From Cupriavidus taiwanensis LMG 19424 (GTDB lineage Bacteria > Pseudomonadota > Gammaproteobacteria > Burkholderiales > Burkholderiaceae): a stretch of DNA of 64,000 nt. The DNA lies in NCBI RefSeq assembly GCF_000069785.1, contig NC_010530.1, forward strand, positions 2,102,001 to 2,166,000, written 5' to 3'. The position numbers and the translations under genes were made by a program. This document shows positions 23,313 to 32,245 of this stretch, in pieces (positions within the stretch are counted from its first letter, which is position 1; the number at the start of each line of letters is the position of its first letter). The notes beneath the pieces are model-generated. The model was not told where the DNA came from, did no database searches, and saw only the letters and a list, made by a program, of their open reading frames with translations.

Positions 23313-25949
23313 ATGCTGACCTCGCTGCTGACACGCATCGTCCGGCTTGCCACCGCCTGGCCGTGGCGCGTCATCCTGCTGTCGGCATTGCTGACGGCCG
23401 CCAGCGGCGTCTACGTGGCCCGCAACTTTGCCATCAACACCGACATCGGCCGCCTGCTCGACTCCGACGCCCCGTGGGCGGTGCGCGACGAGGCCATCTC
23501 CAGGGCCTTTCCGCAACGCGGCCAGATGATCCTGGCCGTGGTGCAGGCGCCCGCCGCGGAACTGGCCGATGCCGCCGCCGATGCGCTGGCCGGCGCCTTG
23601 CGCCGGCAGCCGGCGCGCTTCACCGCGGTCAGCCAGCCCGGCGGCGGCGATTTCTTCGCGCGCAACGGGCTGCTCTTTGCCAGCACCGATGAAGTCCGCC
23701 AGCTGACGCAGCAACTCACGCAGGCGCGCCCGCTGCTCAACGCCCTCGCGCACGACCCGACGCTGCGCGGCCTGTCCGATGTGCTTGCCACCACGCTGGC
23801 GCTGCCGCTGCAGATGGGGCAGGTCAAGCTGGGCGACATGGCCGGGCTGCTGGGCAGCAGCGCGCGCACGCTGGACCAGGTACTGGCCGGCAAGCCCGCC
23901 GCGCTGTCGTGGGCGGGCCTGCTCGACGACAGCCTCAAGCCCGGCCCCGACGGCCAGGTCTACCGCTATGTCGCGCTCAGCCCGGTGCTGGACTACAGCG
24001 ACCTGAAAGCCGGCGCCGCGGCCTCGCGCGCGATCCGGCAGGCCGCGGCCGAGCTGCAGCTGGCGCAGCGCTACCAGGCCTCGGTGCGCCTGACCGGCCC
24101 GCAGGCGCTGGCCGACGATGAATTCGCCTCGGTCAGCGATGGCGCCGTGCTCAATGGCGTGCTGACCGTGCTGGCGGTGGTGCTGATCCTGTGGCTGGCG
24201 CTGCGTTCGGCGCGGCTGATCGTGGCGGTGCTGGCGAGCCTGTTCGCGGGGCTGCTGATCACCGCTGCGCTGGGCCTGGCCATGGTCGGCGCGCTGAACA
24301 TGATCTCGGTGGCCTTCGCGGTGCTGTTCGTCGGGCTGGGCGTGGATTTCGGCATCCAGTTCGGCGTGCGCTACCGCGCCGAGCGCCATGACCGCGACCA
24401 TATCGTCGACGCGCTGGGGCTGGCCGCCCGTGCCGTCGGCGCGCCGCTGGCGCTGGCCGCCGCGGCCACGGCGGCGGCATTCTTCTGCTTCCTGCCCACC
24501 GACTACCGCGGCGTGGCCGAACTGGGCCTGATCGCCGGCGTCGGCATGATGGTGGCGTTCGCCACCACCTTCACGCTGCTGCCGGCGCTGATCGCCGTGC
24601 TCCGGCCCGGCGGCGAGTCCGCGTCGCCGGGCTTTGCCTGGCTGGCGCCCGCCGACCGCTTCTTCGAGCGCTACCGCAAGCCGGTACTGCTGGTGACGCT
24701 GCTTGCCATCCTGGCGGGCGCGCCGCTGCTGCCACACCTGCGCTTCGACTTCGACCCGCTGCACCTGAAAGATCCGCAGTCCGAATCGATGGCCACGCTG
24801 CTCGCGCTCCAGGACGCGCCGCAGGCGGGCACCGACGATGTCAGCGTGCTGGCGCCGTCGCTGCCGGCCGCGCACGCGCTCGCGGGCCAGCTCGCCGCGC
24901 TGCCCGAAGTCGCGCGCGCGGTCACGCTGCAGAGCTTTATCCCCGACGACCAGCCGCCCAAGCTGCAGGCGATCGGCCAGGCCTCGGCGGCGCTGATGCC
25001 GGCGCTGACCCAGCCCACCGCGGCGCCCGCCACCGACGGCGCGCGCGTCAATGCGCTGCGCAACGCCGCGCGGCAACTTTCCATCGCGGCTGACGAGCAT
25101 CCCGGCCCTGGCGCCGCCGAAGCGGCGCAGCTTGCCGCCACGCTGAAAAAGCTGGCCAGCGCCGATGCGCCCACGCGCGACCGCGCCGAGCGCGCCATCG
25201 CCCTGCCGCTGCAGCTGGCGCTGGCCAGGCTGAAGCTGGCGCTGACGCCGCAAGCGGTCAGCCAGCGGACCCTGCCACCCGAGCTGGTGCGCGACTGGAT
25301 TGCCCCGGACGGGCGCGCATTGGTCAACGTCAGTCCCAGGCTGCCGCCACCCGGCAGCGCGCAGCGTGAAGCCGCGCTGGCGCGCTTCATCGCCGCGGTG
25401 CAGCGCGTGGCGCCCGCCGCCACCGGCGGGCCGATCGCGATCCGCGGCTCGGCCGATACCATCATGACCGCGTTCGCGCAGGCCGGTGCCTGGGCGGTGC
25501 TGTCGATCACCATCCTGCTGTGGATCACCCTGCGCCGCTTCGGCGACGTGCTGCGCACGCTGATCCCGCTGCTGGTGTCGGCCATCGTCACGCTGGAACT
25601 GTGCGTGCTGTTCGGCATTGCGCTGAACTTCGCCAACGTGATCGCGCTGCCGCTGCTGCTGGGCGTGGGCGTCGCTTTCAAGATTTACTACGTGATTGCG
25701 TGGCGGCACGGCAAGACCCAGCTGCTGCAGTCCAGCCTGACCCACGCCGTGCTGTACAGCGCCGCCACCACCGCGGTCGCCTTCGGCAGCCTGTGGCTGT
25801 CGCAACATCCCGGCACCGCCAGCATGGGCAAGCTGCTGGCGCTGGCGCTGGCCTGCACGCTGGTCGGCGCGGTGTTCTTCCAGCCGATCCTGATGGGCCG
25901 TCCGCGTGAAGACCGCCATCACGGACCGGACCGGCCGGCCCGGCCCTGA
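23313..25949 (+). CDS. hpnN: HpnN hopanoid transporter, RND/MMPL superfamily, 878 aa
   Basis: Large inner-membrane RND-type transporter. HpnN of Rhodopseudomonas palustris is needed to move hopanoids to the outer membrane. Topology fits the family: one N-terminal membrane helix, a big periplasmic loop (about residues 40-270), a five-helix bundle ([20 protein letters not shown] to [12 protein letters not shown]), a second loop and a second helix bundle. The signature [20 protein letters not shown] carries the conserved membrane Asp. Length (about 880) is normal. Divergent from hpnM and followed 39 bases later by an MlaA-like lipoprotein gene. Confidence 0.92.
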   Translation: MLTSLLTRIVRLATAWPWRVILLSALLTAASGVYVARNFAINTDIGRLLDSDAPWAVRDEAISRAFPQRGQMILAVVQAPAAELADAAADALAGALRRQPARFTAVSQPGGGDFFARNGLLFASTDEVRQLTQQLTQARPLLNALAHDPTLRGLSDVLATTLALPLQMGQVKLGDMAGLLGSSARTLDQVLAGKPAALSWAGLLDDSLKPGPDGQVYRYVALSPVLDYSDLKAGAAASRAIRQAAAELQLAQRYQASVRLTGPQALADDEFASVSDGAVLNGVLTVLAVVLILWLALRSARLIVAVLASLFAGLLITAALGLAMVGALNMISVAFAVLFVGLGVDFGIQFGVRYRAERHDRDHIVDALGLAARAVGAPLALAAAATAAAFFCFLPTDYRGVAELGLIAGVGMMVAFATTFTLLPALIAVLRPGGESASPGFAWLAPADRFFERYRKPVLLVTLLAILAGAPLLPHLRFDFDPLHLKDPQSESMATLLALQDAPQAGTDDVSVLAPSLPAAHALAGQLAALPEVARAVTLQSFIPDDQPPKLQAIGQASAALMPALTQPTAAPATDGARVNALRNAARQLSIAADEHPGPGAAEAAQLAATLKKLASADAPTRDRAERAIALPLQLALARLKLALTPQAVSQRTLPPELVRDWIAPDGRALVNVSPRLPPPGSAQREAALARFIAAVQRVAPAATGGPIAIRGSADTIMTAFAQAGAWAVLSITILLWITLRRFGDVLRTLIPLLVSAIVTLELCVLFGIALNFANVIALPLLLGVGVAFKIYYVIAWRHGKTQLLQSSLTHAVLYSAATTAVAFGSLWLSQHPGTASMGKLLALALACTLVGAVFFQPILMGRPREDRHHGPDRPARP

Positions 25950-25988
25950 ACCTTTTCCCTTTCGGCGCAACCGACCCTGCCCGCCTCG

Positions 25989-26786
25989 ATGCCTGTTCCG
26001 TTTCGCTTTCCGGCGTTCGCCACCAACGCCCTCGCCGCAGCCGTGCTCGCGGGCTGCGCCACCGGCCCGCAAGCCAGCCCGGATGATCCGCTGGAGCCGA
26101 TGAACCGCGCCATCTTCACCGTCAACGACAAGCTGGACCAGTATGTCGCCACGCCGGTGGCCAAGGGCTACCGTGCGGTAACGCCGGAACCGGTGCGCAC
26201 GGCGGTCAGCAATTTCTATTCGAACCTGGCGGACATCGGCAACTTTGCCAACAACCTGCTGCAGGGCAAGGGCGTGGCGGCGGCGGAGAGCTTCATGCGG
26301 GTAGCGATGAATTCCGTGCTCGGGATTGGCGGACTGATCGATATCGCCACGCCGGCCGGGCTGCCGAAGCGCTCGCAGGACTTCGGGCTGACGCTGGGCA
26401 CGTGGGGCGTGCCGTCGGGGCCTTACCTGGTGCTGCCGGTGTTCGGCCCCAGCTCGTTCCGCGACGGCGCGGGCCTGTATGTGAATTTCTGGTTCGATCC
26501 CGCCACCTATGCCGAGCCGGCGGTGCGCAACTCGCTGTACGGGATGAACGTGGTCGACGTGCGCACCAACCTGCTTGGTGCGACCGACCTGCTCAGGCTG
26601 GCGGCGCTGGACAGGTACGCGTTTGTGCGCGACGCGTACCTGCAGCGGCGACGTTATCTGCTCGGCGAGAGCACGGCGTTGCCGGACTACGGCGACGACG
26701 AGGACACCGGCGAGCCAACGGTATCGCCGGCGCCCACCGCCCCCGGCGCCACCCCGGCGCCCGTACAGCCGCAGGCGCCGCGCTGA
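25989..26786 (+). CDS. mlaA: MlaA/VacJ-family outer-membrane lipoprotein, 265 aa
   Basis: Signal peptide with a lipobox ending in Cys23 (VLAGC). The MlaA core follows: DPLEPMNRAIFTVNDKLDQY, FYSNLADIGNFANNLLQGK, NSVLGIGGLIDIATPAGLPK and LGTWGVPSGPYLVLPVFGPS. Next comes a helical end and a Pro/Ala/Thr-rich disordered tail after residue 230. MlaA is the outer-membrane partner of the Mla system and works with MlaC-like carriers. The gene sits directly after hpnN and near hpnM (MlaC-like), while no mlaBDEF genes are in the window, so I infer that this copy serves hopanoid traffic rather than, or as well as, phospholipid traffic. Confidence 0.88.
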   Translation: MPVPFRFPAFATNALAAAVLAGCATGPQASPDDPLEPMNRAIFTVNDKLDQYVATPVAKGYRAVTPEPVRTAVSNFYSNLADIGNFANNLLQGKGVAAAESFMRVAMNSVLGIGGLIDIATPAGLPKRSQDFGLTLGTWGVPSGPYLVLPVFGPSSFRDGAGLYVNFWFDPATYAEPAVRNSLYGMNVVDVRTNLLGATDLLRLAALDRYAFVRDAYLQRRRYLLGESTALPDYGDDEDTGEPTVSPAPTAPGATPAPVQPQAPR

Positions 26787-26791
26787 GGCGC

Positions 26792-27229
26792 TTAACCGCC
26801 GATGCCCAGCAGCACCACCTCGAACGTCAGCGTGGCGTTCGGCGGGATCGTGCCCGGCACGCCGCGCGCGCCGTAGGCGGTGCCCGGAGGGCAGGTCAGG
26901 CGGGCCTTGCCGCCCACCTGCATGGCCTGCACGCCCTCGGTCCAGCACGGGATCACACGGTTGAGCGGAAACGAGATCGGCTGGCCGCGCTTGTACGAGC
27001 TGTCGAATTCGGTGCCGTCCGCGAGCGTGCCGCGGTAGTGCACCTGCACCGTGTCGGTGGCCTTGGGCGAGGCACCGGTGCCCTTGATCAGGTGCTGGAT
27101 GGTCATGCCCGACGCCAGCGTCTGCGGTGCCGCCGCGGCAGAGGCAGCGGGCGCCGAAGCGGCCGGCCCGGCGGCGCATGCGGCGCCGGCAAGGGTCAGG
27201 GTGCCAAGGAAAAGCGCGATTGTTTTCAT
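26792..27229 (-). CDS. FKBP-type peptidyl-prolyl cis-trans isomerase, exported, 145 aa
   Basis: Signal peptide MKTIALFLGTLTLAGAACA, then an Ala/Pro linker and one FKBP domain (about residues 45-145). Active-site features are present: VQVHYRGTLADGTEFDSS, ISFPLNRVIPCWTEGVQAM, and YGARGVPGTIPPNATLTFEV with the closing aromatic/aliphatic core. Acts in the periplasm as a folding helper, proline isomerase. The Cys in VIPCWTEG matches FklB/SlyD-like small FKBPs. It faces the mlaA gene with a 5-base gap and is not part of its operon. Confidence 0.92.
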   Translation of the reverse strand: MKTIALFLGTLTLAGAACAAGPAASAPAASAAAAPQTLASGMTIQHLIKGTGASPKATDTVQVHYRGTLADGTEFDSSYKRGQPISFPLNRVIPCWTEGVQAMQVGGKARLTCPPGTAYGARGVPGTIPPNATLTFEVVLLGIGG

Positions 27230-27446
27230 GGAAGGCCTGTCTCGAGGTCTTGATGGGGATGCGGCAGTTTAACCGACGCATGCCGGCGGCATGGCGGCGG
27301 TATGGCGGCGGCGGCATATCGCGCACCGCTGTCGCGCCGCGCGCGGCCATGGTGCGCCGCACCGCGCCGCGTCCGTTACACCGGGCGTTTTGCCGTCTAC
27401 GATGGTTCCAGACGGCCCGCTGCGGTGCGGGCGCACGGAGACGGTC

Positions 27447-28781
27447 ATGGCACTGACGGATTCCCGGGACCTCGCGGTCTCGACTTTGAACACGCGCTCG
27501 GTGGCGCAGTACGAGACCGCCCTGCGCCTGCTGAACGGCTATTACGGCGACCCGCTCGCCGTGATCGACGCGGCGCTAACCGACGACCCGGAATTCGCCA
27601 TGGGCCACGCCCTGCGCGCCGCGCTGATGGTGACCTCCGGCGACGGCACCGCCGAGCCCATGCTGCGCCAGAGCGTCGAGGCCGGCGAAGCCCTGCACGC
27701 CCGCGCCAACGAGCGCGAGCGCCGCCATATCGCCGCGGCGCGCGCCTGGCTGGACGGAGATTTCGAGCGCGCCGTGCGGTGCTATGGCGACATCGTGATC
27801 GATTATCCACGCGACCTGCTGGCGCTGCAGACCGCGCACCTGGGCGACTTCCTGCTCGGCCAGTCGACCATGCTGCGCGACCGCGTGGCGCAGGCCCTGC
27901 CGCACTGGGATGCCGCCATGCCCGGCTACGGCTACGTGCTTGGCATGCACGCGTTCGGCCTGGAGGAAACGCAGCACTACGAGCGCGCCGAGGAAGCCGG
28001 ACGGCGCGCGCTGGAATGCCAGCCGCGCGACCCGTGGGCCGTGCACGCGGTGGCGCACGTGATGGAGATGCAGGGCAGGCTGGCCGAGGGCGTTGCCTGG
28101 CTGGAAGGCCGCCGCCAGGACTGGGCCGACGACAACATGCTGGCCGTGCATAACTGGTGGCACCTGGCGCTGTTCCTGCTGGAAGACGGCAAGACCGACG
28201 AGGTGCTGGCCCTGTACGACCGCGCCATCAGCCGGCCCGCGCCGGCGATTGCGCTGGACCTGGTCGACGCCTCCGCGCTGCTGTGGCGGCTGCACCTGCG
28301 CGGCGTGGACGTGGGCCGGCGCTGGCACGCGGTGGCGGATGACTGGCTCGGCCGCGGCGCGGCCGGCTATTACGCCTTCAACGACGTGCATGCGGTCATG
28401 GCCAGCCTGGGGGCGCAGCGCCCCGCTGCGGCGGACCAGGTCCGCGCCGCGCTGGAGCGTGCCGCGCTGGGCAACGGTACCAACGCGATGATGTCGCGCG
28501 AGGTCGGGCTGCCGGTGGCCGATGCGCTGATCGCCTTCACGCAGGGCGATTACGCCACCGCCATCGACCTGCTGATGCCGGTGCGCCTGGTGGCCCACCG
28601 CTTCGGCGGCAGCCACGCGCAGCGCGACGTGCTCGGCCTGACACTGGTCGAAGCGGCGCTGCGCAGCGGCAGCGCCAACCTGGCGCTCGCGCTGACGGCC
28701 GAACGCGCGGCGCTCAAGCCCATGAACCCAAGCCTGCTCCGGCTGATGCAGCGCGCCGACACCTGCCGCAGGCAAACCTGA
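27447..28781 (+). CDS. TPR-repeat protein of the TTC38-like family, 444 aa
   Basis: Cytoplasmic helical-repeat protein with no signal peptide. It opens MALTDSRDLAVSTLNTRSVA and contains repeating helix pairs such as DPEFAMGHALRAALMVTSGD, ALQTAHLGDFLLG, MHAFGLEETQHYERAEEAGR, DPWAVHAVAHVMEMQGR and NWWHLALFLLEDGKTDEV. This pattern, including the His-rich HAVAHVMEM and WHLALF blocks, is that of bacterial TTC38 relatives, whose job is unknown. The start follows a GGAG box. An in-frame frame extension upstream lacks family similarity. It is monocistronic as far as visible. Confidence 0.8.
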   Translation: MALTDSRDLAVSTLNTRSVAQYETALRLLNGYYGDPLAVIDAALTDDPEFAMGHALRAALMVTSGDGTAEPMLRQSVEAGEALHARANERERRHIAAARAWLDGDFERAVRCYGDIVIDYPRDLLALQTAHLGDFLLGQSTMLRDRVAQALPHWDAAMPGYGYVLGMHAFGLEETQHYERAEEAGRRALECQPRDPWAVHAVAHVMEMQGRLAEGVAWLEGRRQDWADDNMLAVHNWWHLALFLLEDGKTDEVLALYDRAISRPAPAIALDLVDASALLWRLHLRGVDVGRRWHAVADDWLGRGAAGYYAFNDVHAVMASLGAQRPAAADQVRAALERAALGNGTNAMMSREVGLPVADALIAFTQGDYATAIDLLMPVRLVAHRFGGSHAQRDVLGLTLVEAALRSGSANLALALTAERAALKPMNPSLLRLMQRADTCRRQT

Positions 28782-28854
28782 CAGACCGGCCGGCACGGCG
28801 GCAAGGACAGGCGGCGGCGCCTATACTGCACCTGTCCTGACCGGAGACCCCGCC

Positions 28855-29220
28855 ATGCCCAGCATCCGCGCCCTGTTCCGCCCCGCCCTGCTCGCCGCCG
28901 CCCTGGCCATGGCGGCCGTGCCGGCCATCGCCCACCACGGCTGGTCGACCTATGACGAGACCAGGCCCCTGACGCTGACCGGCAAGATCGTCGAAAGCCA
29001 TTACGAGAACCCGCACGCGCAGATCCGCATCGACGCCGGCGGCAAGCGCTGGCTGGCGGTGCTGGCACCCGTATCGCGCATGGAAGCGCGCGGCGCGACC
29101 TCGGACAAGGTGGCGGTGGGCCGCGAGGTCACGCTGGTTGGCTACGCCAGCAAGGAAAAACCGGACGAACTGCGCGCCGAGCGCATCACCATGGACGGCA
29201 AGACGGTCGAGCTGCGCTGA
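28855..29220 (+). CDS. DUF6152-family small exported protein, 121 aa
   Basis: Signal peptide of about 26 residues ending in the cleavage motif AIA, so the mature protein would start HHGWSTYDETRPLTLTG. The rest is an OB-fold-like beta sheet: TGKIVESHYENPHAQIRI, WLAVLAPVSRMEARG, GREVTLVGYASKEKPDEL, RITMDGKTVEL. The family has no assigned function that I know of. A mature N-terminal His, plus a second His, is the arrangement used to bind Cu in CopC and related proteins. The cop genes are nearby, so a copper link is possible (inference). TATACT at 28822-28827 may be the -10. A membrane protein gene follows by 13 bases. Confidence 0.82.
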   Translation: MPSIRALFRPALLAAALAMAAVPAIAHHGWSTYDETRPLTLTGKIVESHYENPHAQIRIDAGGKRWLAVLAPVSRMEARGATSDKVAVGREVTLVGYASKEKPDELRAERITMDGKTVELR

Positions 29221-29233
29221 GCCGCCACGCCGC

Positions 29234-29758
29234 ATGCCGGCGCCGCTGTTCACCGCGTGGACCGCATGGACCGAATGGGCCGGCGCGCTGGCGCGGCTGC
29301 CGTTCGCCACCGCGCTGCGCAGTTCGGCCTGGGCCTACCCCGCGGTGGAGATCGTCCACCTCGCCGGCATGGCGCTGCTGTTCGGCTCCATCGTGGTGGT
29401 CGACATGCGGCTGGCCGGGCTCGGCCGGCGGCTGCCAGTGAGCCTGCTGCTGCGCCATGCGCTGCCCTTCACCATTGGCGCCTTCATCGCCGTCGCGGCC
29501 AGCGGCGTGCTGCTGTTCGTGGCGCATGCCGATGAACTGGCCGCCAATCCCGCCTTCCTCGCCAAGCTGGGCCTGATCGCGCTGGCGCTCGCCAACGTGT
29601 TGTGGTTCCACGCCGGGCCCAGCCGCAGCCTGCATGACCGTGAACGCGGCTGGGACGCCGACGCCCCGCCGCCTGCCGGCGCCCGCCTGAATGCGATCCT
29701 GTCCATCGCCGCCTGGCTGCTGGTGATCTGCGCCGGACGGCTGATCGCCTACGTGTGA
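29234..29758 (+). CDS. small integral membrane protein, 174 aa
   Basis: Probably four or five membrane helices: an N-terminal amphipathic WTAWTEWAGALARLP, then SSAWAYPAVEIVHLAGMALL, LLRHALPFTIGAFIAVAASG, FLAKLGLIALALANVLWFHA and the final AILSIAAWLLVICAGRLIAY. Conserved-looking His residues in VEIVHLAGMALL and LWFHAGPS, and a His in RHALPF, could bind heme or metal. It resembles the DUF2214/DUF6644 group of unknown function. Paired in one unit with the DUF6152 gene and convergent to copD, with an 8-bp inverted repeat between them. Confidence 0.7.
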   Translation: MPAPLFTAWTAWTEWAGALARLPFATALRSSAWAYPAVEIVHLAGMALLFGSIVVVDMRLAGLGRRLPVSLLLRHALPFTIGAFIAVAASGVLLFVAHADELAANPAFLAKLGLIALALANVLWFHAGPSRSLHDRERGWDADAPPPAGARLNAILSIAAWLLVICAGRLIAYV

Positions 29759-29782
29759 AGCCGCGCGCCGGGCGGCAAGAAA

Positions 29783-29815
29783 ACGGCCGCAAACGTGGTC
29801 CTCAAGCGCGGCCGT
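29783..29815. terminator. hairpin between convergent membrane-protein and copD genes
   Basis: ACGGCCGC (29783-29790) pairs with GCGGCCGT (29808-29815), loop 17 bases, with no clear T run. The location between two convergent gene ends suggests weak transcription blocking in both directions. Confidence 0.35.
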
Positions 29816-30753
29816 CATGCCGGCGTCGGCGACAGCATGCCCAGTACCGCCACCAGCGCCAGCACCAGCGCGGCGGTGCCGGCTTCCAGCAGCAGGCTGC
29901 GCCGCAGCCCCTTCACGGCGCGCAGTGCCGGACCGCGTTCACCCGTGCGCGCGGCCTCTGCCAGGCGCGGCGCCAGCGCAAACCGGTTCGCCGCCGCCAG
30001 CCCGAGCATGGTGGCAAACAGCGCAAGCTTGGCCGCCAGCAGCCCCCCGTAGGACATCGGCGCAAATTCCGGCATCACCGGCCCGACGATGAGCCAGTAA
30101 TTGAGCACGCCGGTCACTACCAGCAAGGCCACGATGCGTGTGCCGATGCGCGCGAAGCCGTTGGCACTGCGGCTCAGCAGCGCGAGGGCCTCGCCGTGCG
30201 GCGTCGGTCCGGGCCATGCCAGCAGCAGGAACGCCGCCAGCGCTCCCACCCATGCGCCCGCGGCCAGCAGGTGGGTCACGTCCGACGCCAGGTGCAGGTA
30301 GCGCACCGCGCCGTCGTGCATCGCGCCATGCCCGCCCCAGGCCAGCGTGGCCAGCGCCACGCCGCCATACGCGGCCAGCACCGCAAAGGGCGCACGCAGC
30401 CGGCGCGCGCCCATGCCGGCCAGCGCGAACAGCAGCAGGGCTGCCATGCGCACGCACCAGGCCACGCCGAAGTCCGTCCCGGTGACGATCATTGCCAGCA
30501 CATGGGCCTGCAGGGCGGCATAGTCCGACGCGCCTGTCATGGCGCGCGCCATCTCGACCAGGGCCAGCAGCGACAGCGCGATGCCCACGCCGGCGCCACC
30601 CAGCGCCAGCGCCCGGCAACGCCGCGCGAAGCGGCAGGCGCGTTCGTCCCGCTGCAGCACGTAGAGGCAGAACAGCGGCAGCCCGAACATCAGGGCAAGG
30701 TCGAGATAAAGCGCCAGGCGCAGCCCGGCTGCCAGCCACTCCGGCTGCGCCAA
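29815..30753 (-). CDS. copD: CopD copper resistance inner-membrane protein, 312 aa
   Basis: Polytopic inner-membrane protein with about eight helices, paired with CopC in copper uptake or homeostasis. Family blocks: LAAGLRLALYLDLALMFGLP, LLFALAGMGARRL, GGHGAMHDGAVRYLHLASDV with THLLAAGAWVGALAAFLL (His-rich metal or heme-facing helices), and FARIGTRIVALLVVTGVLNY. The only start matching the full N-terminus is TTG at 30753, directly next to the copC stop; an ATG at residue 22 would remove part of helix 1. Last gene of copABCD. Confidence 0.88.
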   Translation of the reverse strand: MAQPEWLAAGLRLALYLDLALMFGLPLFCLYVLQRDERACRFARRCRALALGGAGVGIALSLLALVEMARAMTGASDYAALQAHVLAMIVTGTDFGVAWCVRMAALLLFALAGMGARRLRAPFAVLAAYGGVALATLAWGGHGAMHDGAVRYLHLASDVTHLLAAGAWVGALAAFLLLAWPGPTPHGEALALLSRSANGFARIGTRIVALLVVTGVLNYWLIVGPVMPEFAPMSYGGLLAAKLALFATMLGLAAANRFALAPRLAEAARTGERGPALRAVKGLRRSLLLEAGTAALVLALVAVLGMLSPTPA

Positions 30754-31140
30754 TTACTTCACCGTGAACGCGACGTTGCCATTGACGGGATGGGTGTCCG
30801 AAGACACCGCGCGCCAGTCCACCCGGTAGCTGCCCGGCGGCAGCGGCTGCGTGGGGGTGATGACCATGGTCTTGGGGTCATCGCTGCCCGAGACCTTCAC
30901 GGCCATCTTCATCGGCGCATGGTTGGCCATGCCCGGCATGCCGGTCATCACCAGGTTGGCGCCGGAGAACTGGGTGACGAGATTCTCGGAGAAGCGCAGT
31001 TCGATCTTCTGCGGCGCCGGCACCTCGGCCTTGTCGGCTGGCGACGACGCTTCCAGCCTGGGATGCGCGAAGGCAAGGCTGCTGCCCAGCGCGGCGATGG
31101 CCGCAATCATGGCGTGGATCAGGGGGCGATTGGCATGCAT
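30754..31140 (-). CDS. copC: CopC periplasmic copper-binding protein, 128 aa
   Basis: Signal peptide ending FA, followed by the mature start HPRLEASSPADKAEV. His1 with the later DWRAVSSDTHPVNGN block (Asp/His) forms the Cu(II) site known in CopC. The methionine-rich TGMPGMANHAPMKMAV stretch is the Cu(I) region in CopC/PcoC proteins. The C-terminus GNVAFTVK is typical, and length is normal. GGAGACC precedes the ATG. It lies between copB (49-base gap) and copD (adjacent). Confidence 0.95.
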   Translation of the reverse strand: MHANRPLIHAMIAAIAALGSSLAFAHPRLEASSPADKAEVPAPQKIELRFSENLVTQFSGANLVMTGMPGMANHAPMKMAVKVSGSDDPKTMVITPTQPLPPGSYRVDWRAVSSDTHPVNGNVAFTVK

Positions 31141-31189
31141 GGTGGTCTCCACTCGGGGATGTAGAAGTCGTGATGATTGAAGCGATCCG

Positions 31190-32245
31190 TCAGAACCAGA
31201 CCCGCACGCCGGCAACGAAGCGGGTTTCGCCCGACTTGCCGCCCGCGGTCCGGACCATGTCGGCGGTATTGCCGAAGGTCTGGTAGCGCTCCACGCCGAT
31301 ATACGGCGCGAACTGCCGGCTGAACTCATAGCGCAGCCGCAGCCCGACGGTGCCGTTGGACAAGCCGCTGCCAATGCCCACTTCCGGGTCGTTCTTGCCA
31401 TACAGGTTGGCTTCGATGCGAGGCTGCAGGATCAGGCGCTGCGTCAGCAGCAGTTCATATTCCGCCGACAGCCGCAGCGCGGTGCGGCCGCTGGTGCCGA
31501 CATAGGCGGTGGCGTCCACCTCGAACCAGTACGGCGCCAGCCCCTGCACGCCGAACGCGAGCCAGTTGCGCGCCGGGCGCCCGCTGCCGGCGTCGTTGCG
31601 CAGGCCCAGCTGGGTGTCCCAGTAGCTGGCCACGGCGTGGCCCCACAGCAGTTCGGTGCGGGCTTCGTGCAGCTTGCCCCTGGAGGCCTCGCCCTCGGCC
31701 TTGAGCACCAGCTTGTCGAAGCTGTTGCCGAACCACGCTTGCGCCTCGTAGGCAGCGGCATTGTGGCCATTGGCATGGGCCCATTCCAGGCGGTCGACCA
31801 GCACCGAGGCGAACAGGTGCTCGTCGGCCATCACCAGCTGGCGCTTGTCGCCTAGTGCGTACTGGCCGACGCCGAGCTGGTAGCCGCCGGAATAGGCGTG
31901 CGGGTCGCGGGCGTCGGGCGGCGCGCTGCCGCCCTGCATCTTCATGTCGCCATGGTCCATGGCCGGAGCAGCGTCTTGCGGCGGCGTGTTGGCGCCGTCC
32001 ATGGTCTGGATCTCTGGCTGCGCCATGTCCTGCATCTGGCCGTGGTCCATCCCTTGCATCTGGCTATGGTCCATGCCCTGCATCGCGGCCGGCGCGGCAG
32101 GTGCCGGCTGTTGACCATGGCCGTACGCATGGCCGGCATGCGGGTCCTGCGCAAAGGCTGCGCTGATGGCGCCCAGCGCCAGCGCCGCGGCCACCATGGT
32201 TTTCTTGTGTCCGGACATCAGGCTCGATAGTTCGCGTTGCATCAT
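31190..32245 (-). CDS. copB: CopB outer-membrane copper resistance protein, 351 aa
   Basis: Outer-membrane beta-barrel. After the signal peptide (ends AFAQ) there is a Met/His-rich N-terminal region with MQGMDHSQMQGMDHGQMQ-type repeats that binds copper. The barrel part begins near YSGGYQLGVGQYALGDKRQL. Barrel strands end with the aromatic signature RFVAGVRVWF. Two ATG codons in tandem at 32245 and 32242 overlap the copA stop (ATGA), so copA and copB are coupled. Length is normal for the short CopB class. Confidence 0.94.
   Translation of the reverse strand: MMQRELSSLMSGHKKTMVAAALALGAISAAFAQDPHAGHAYGHGQQPAPAAPAAMQGMDHSQMQGMDHGQMQDMAQPEIQTMDGANTPPQDAAPAMDHGDMKMQGGSAPPDARDPHAYSGGYQLGVGQYALGDKRQLVMADEHLFASVLVDRLEWAHANGHNAAAYEAQAWFGNSFDKLVLKAEGEASRGKLHEARTELLWGHAVASYWDTQLGLRNDAGSGRPARNWLAFGVQGLAPYWFEVDATAYVGTSGRTALRLSAEYELLLTQRLILQPRIEANLYGKNDPEVGIGSGLSNGTVGLRLRYEFSRQFAPYIGVERYQTFGNTADMVRTAGGKSGETRFVAGVRVWF

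Noticed and set aside
23154..27362. A 1402-residue minus-strand open frame across hpnN and mlaA
   Set aside because: It covers hpnN, mlaA and FKBP genes that all have strong family motifs. The translated product is Gln/Arg/His low complexity with no recognisable domain.
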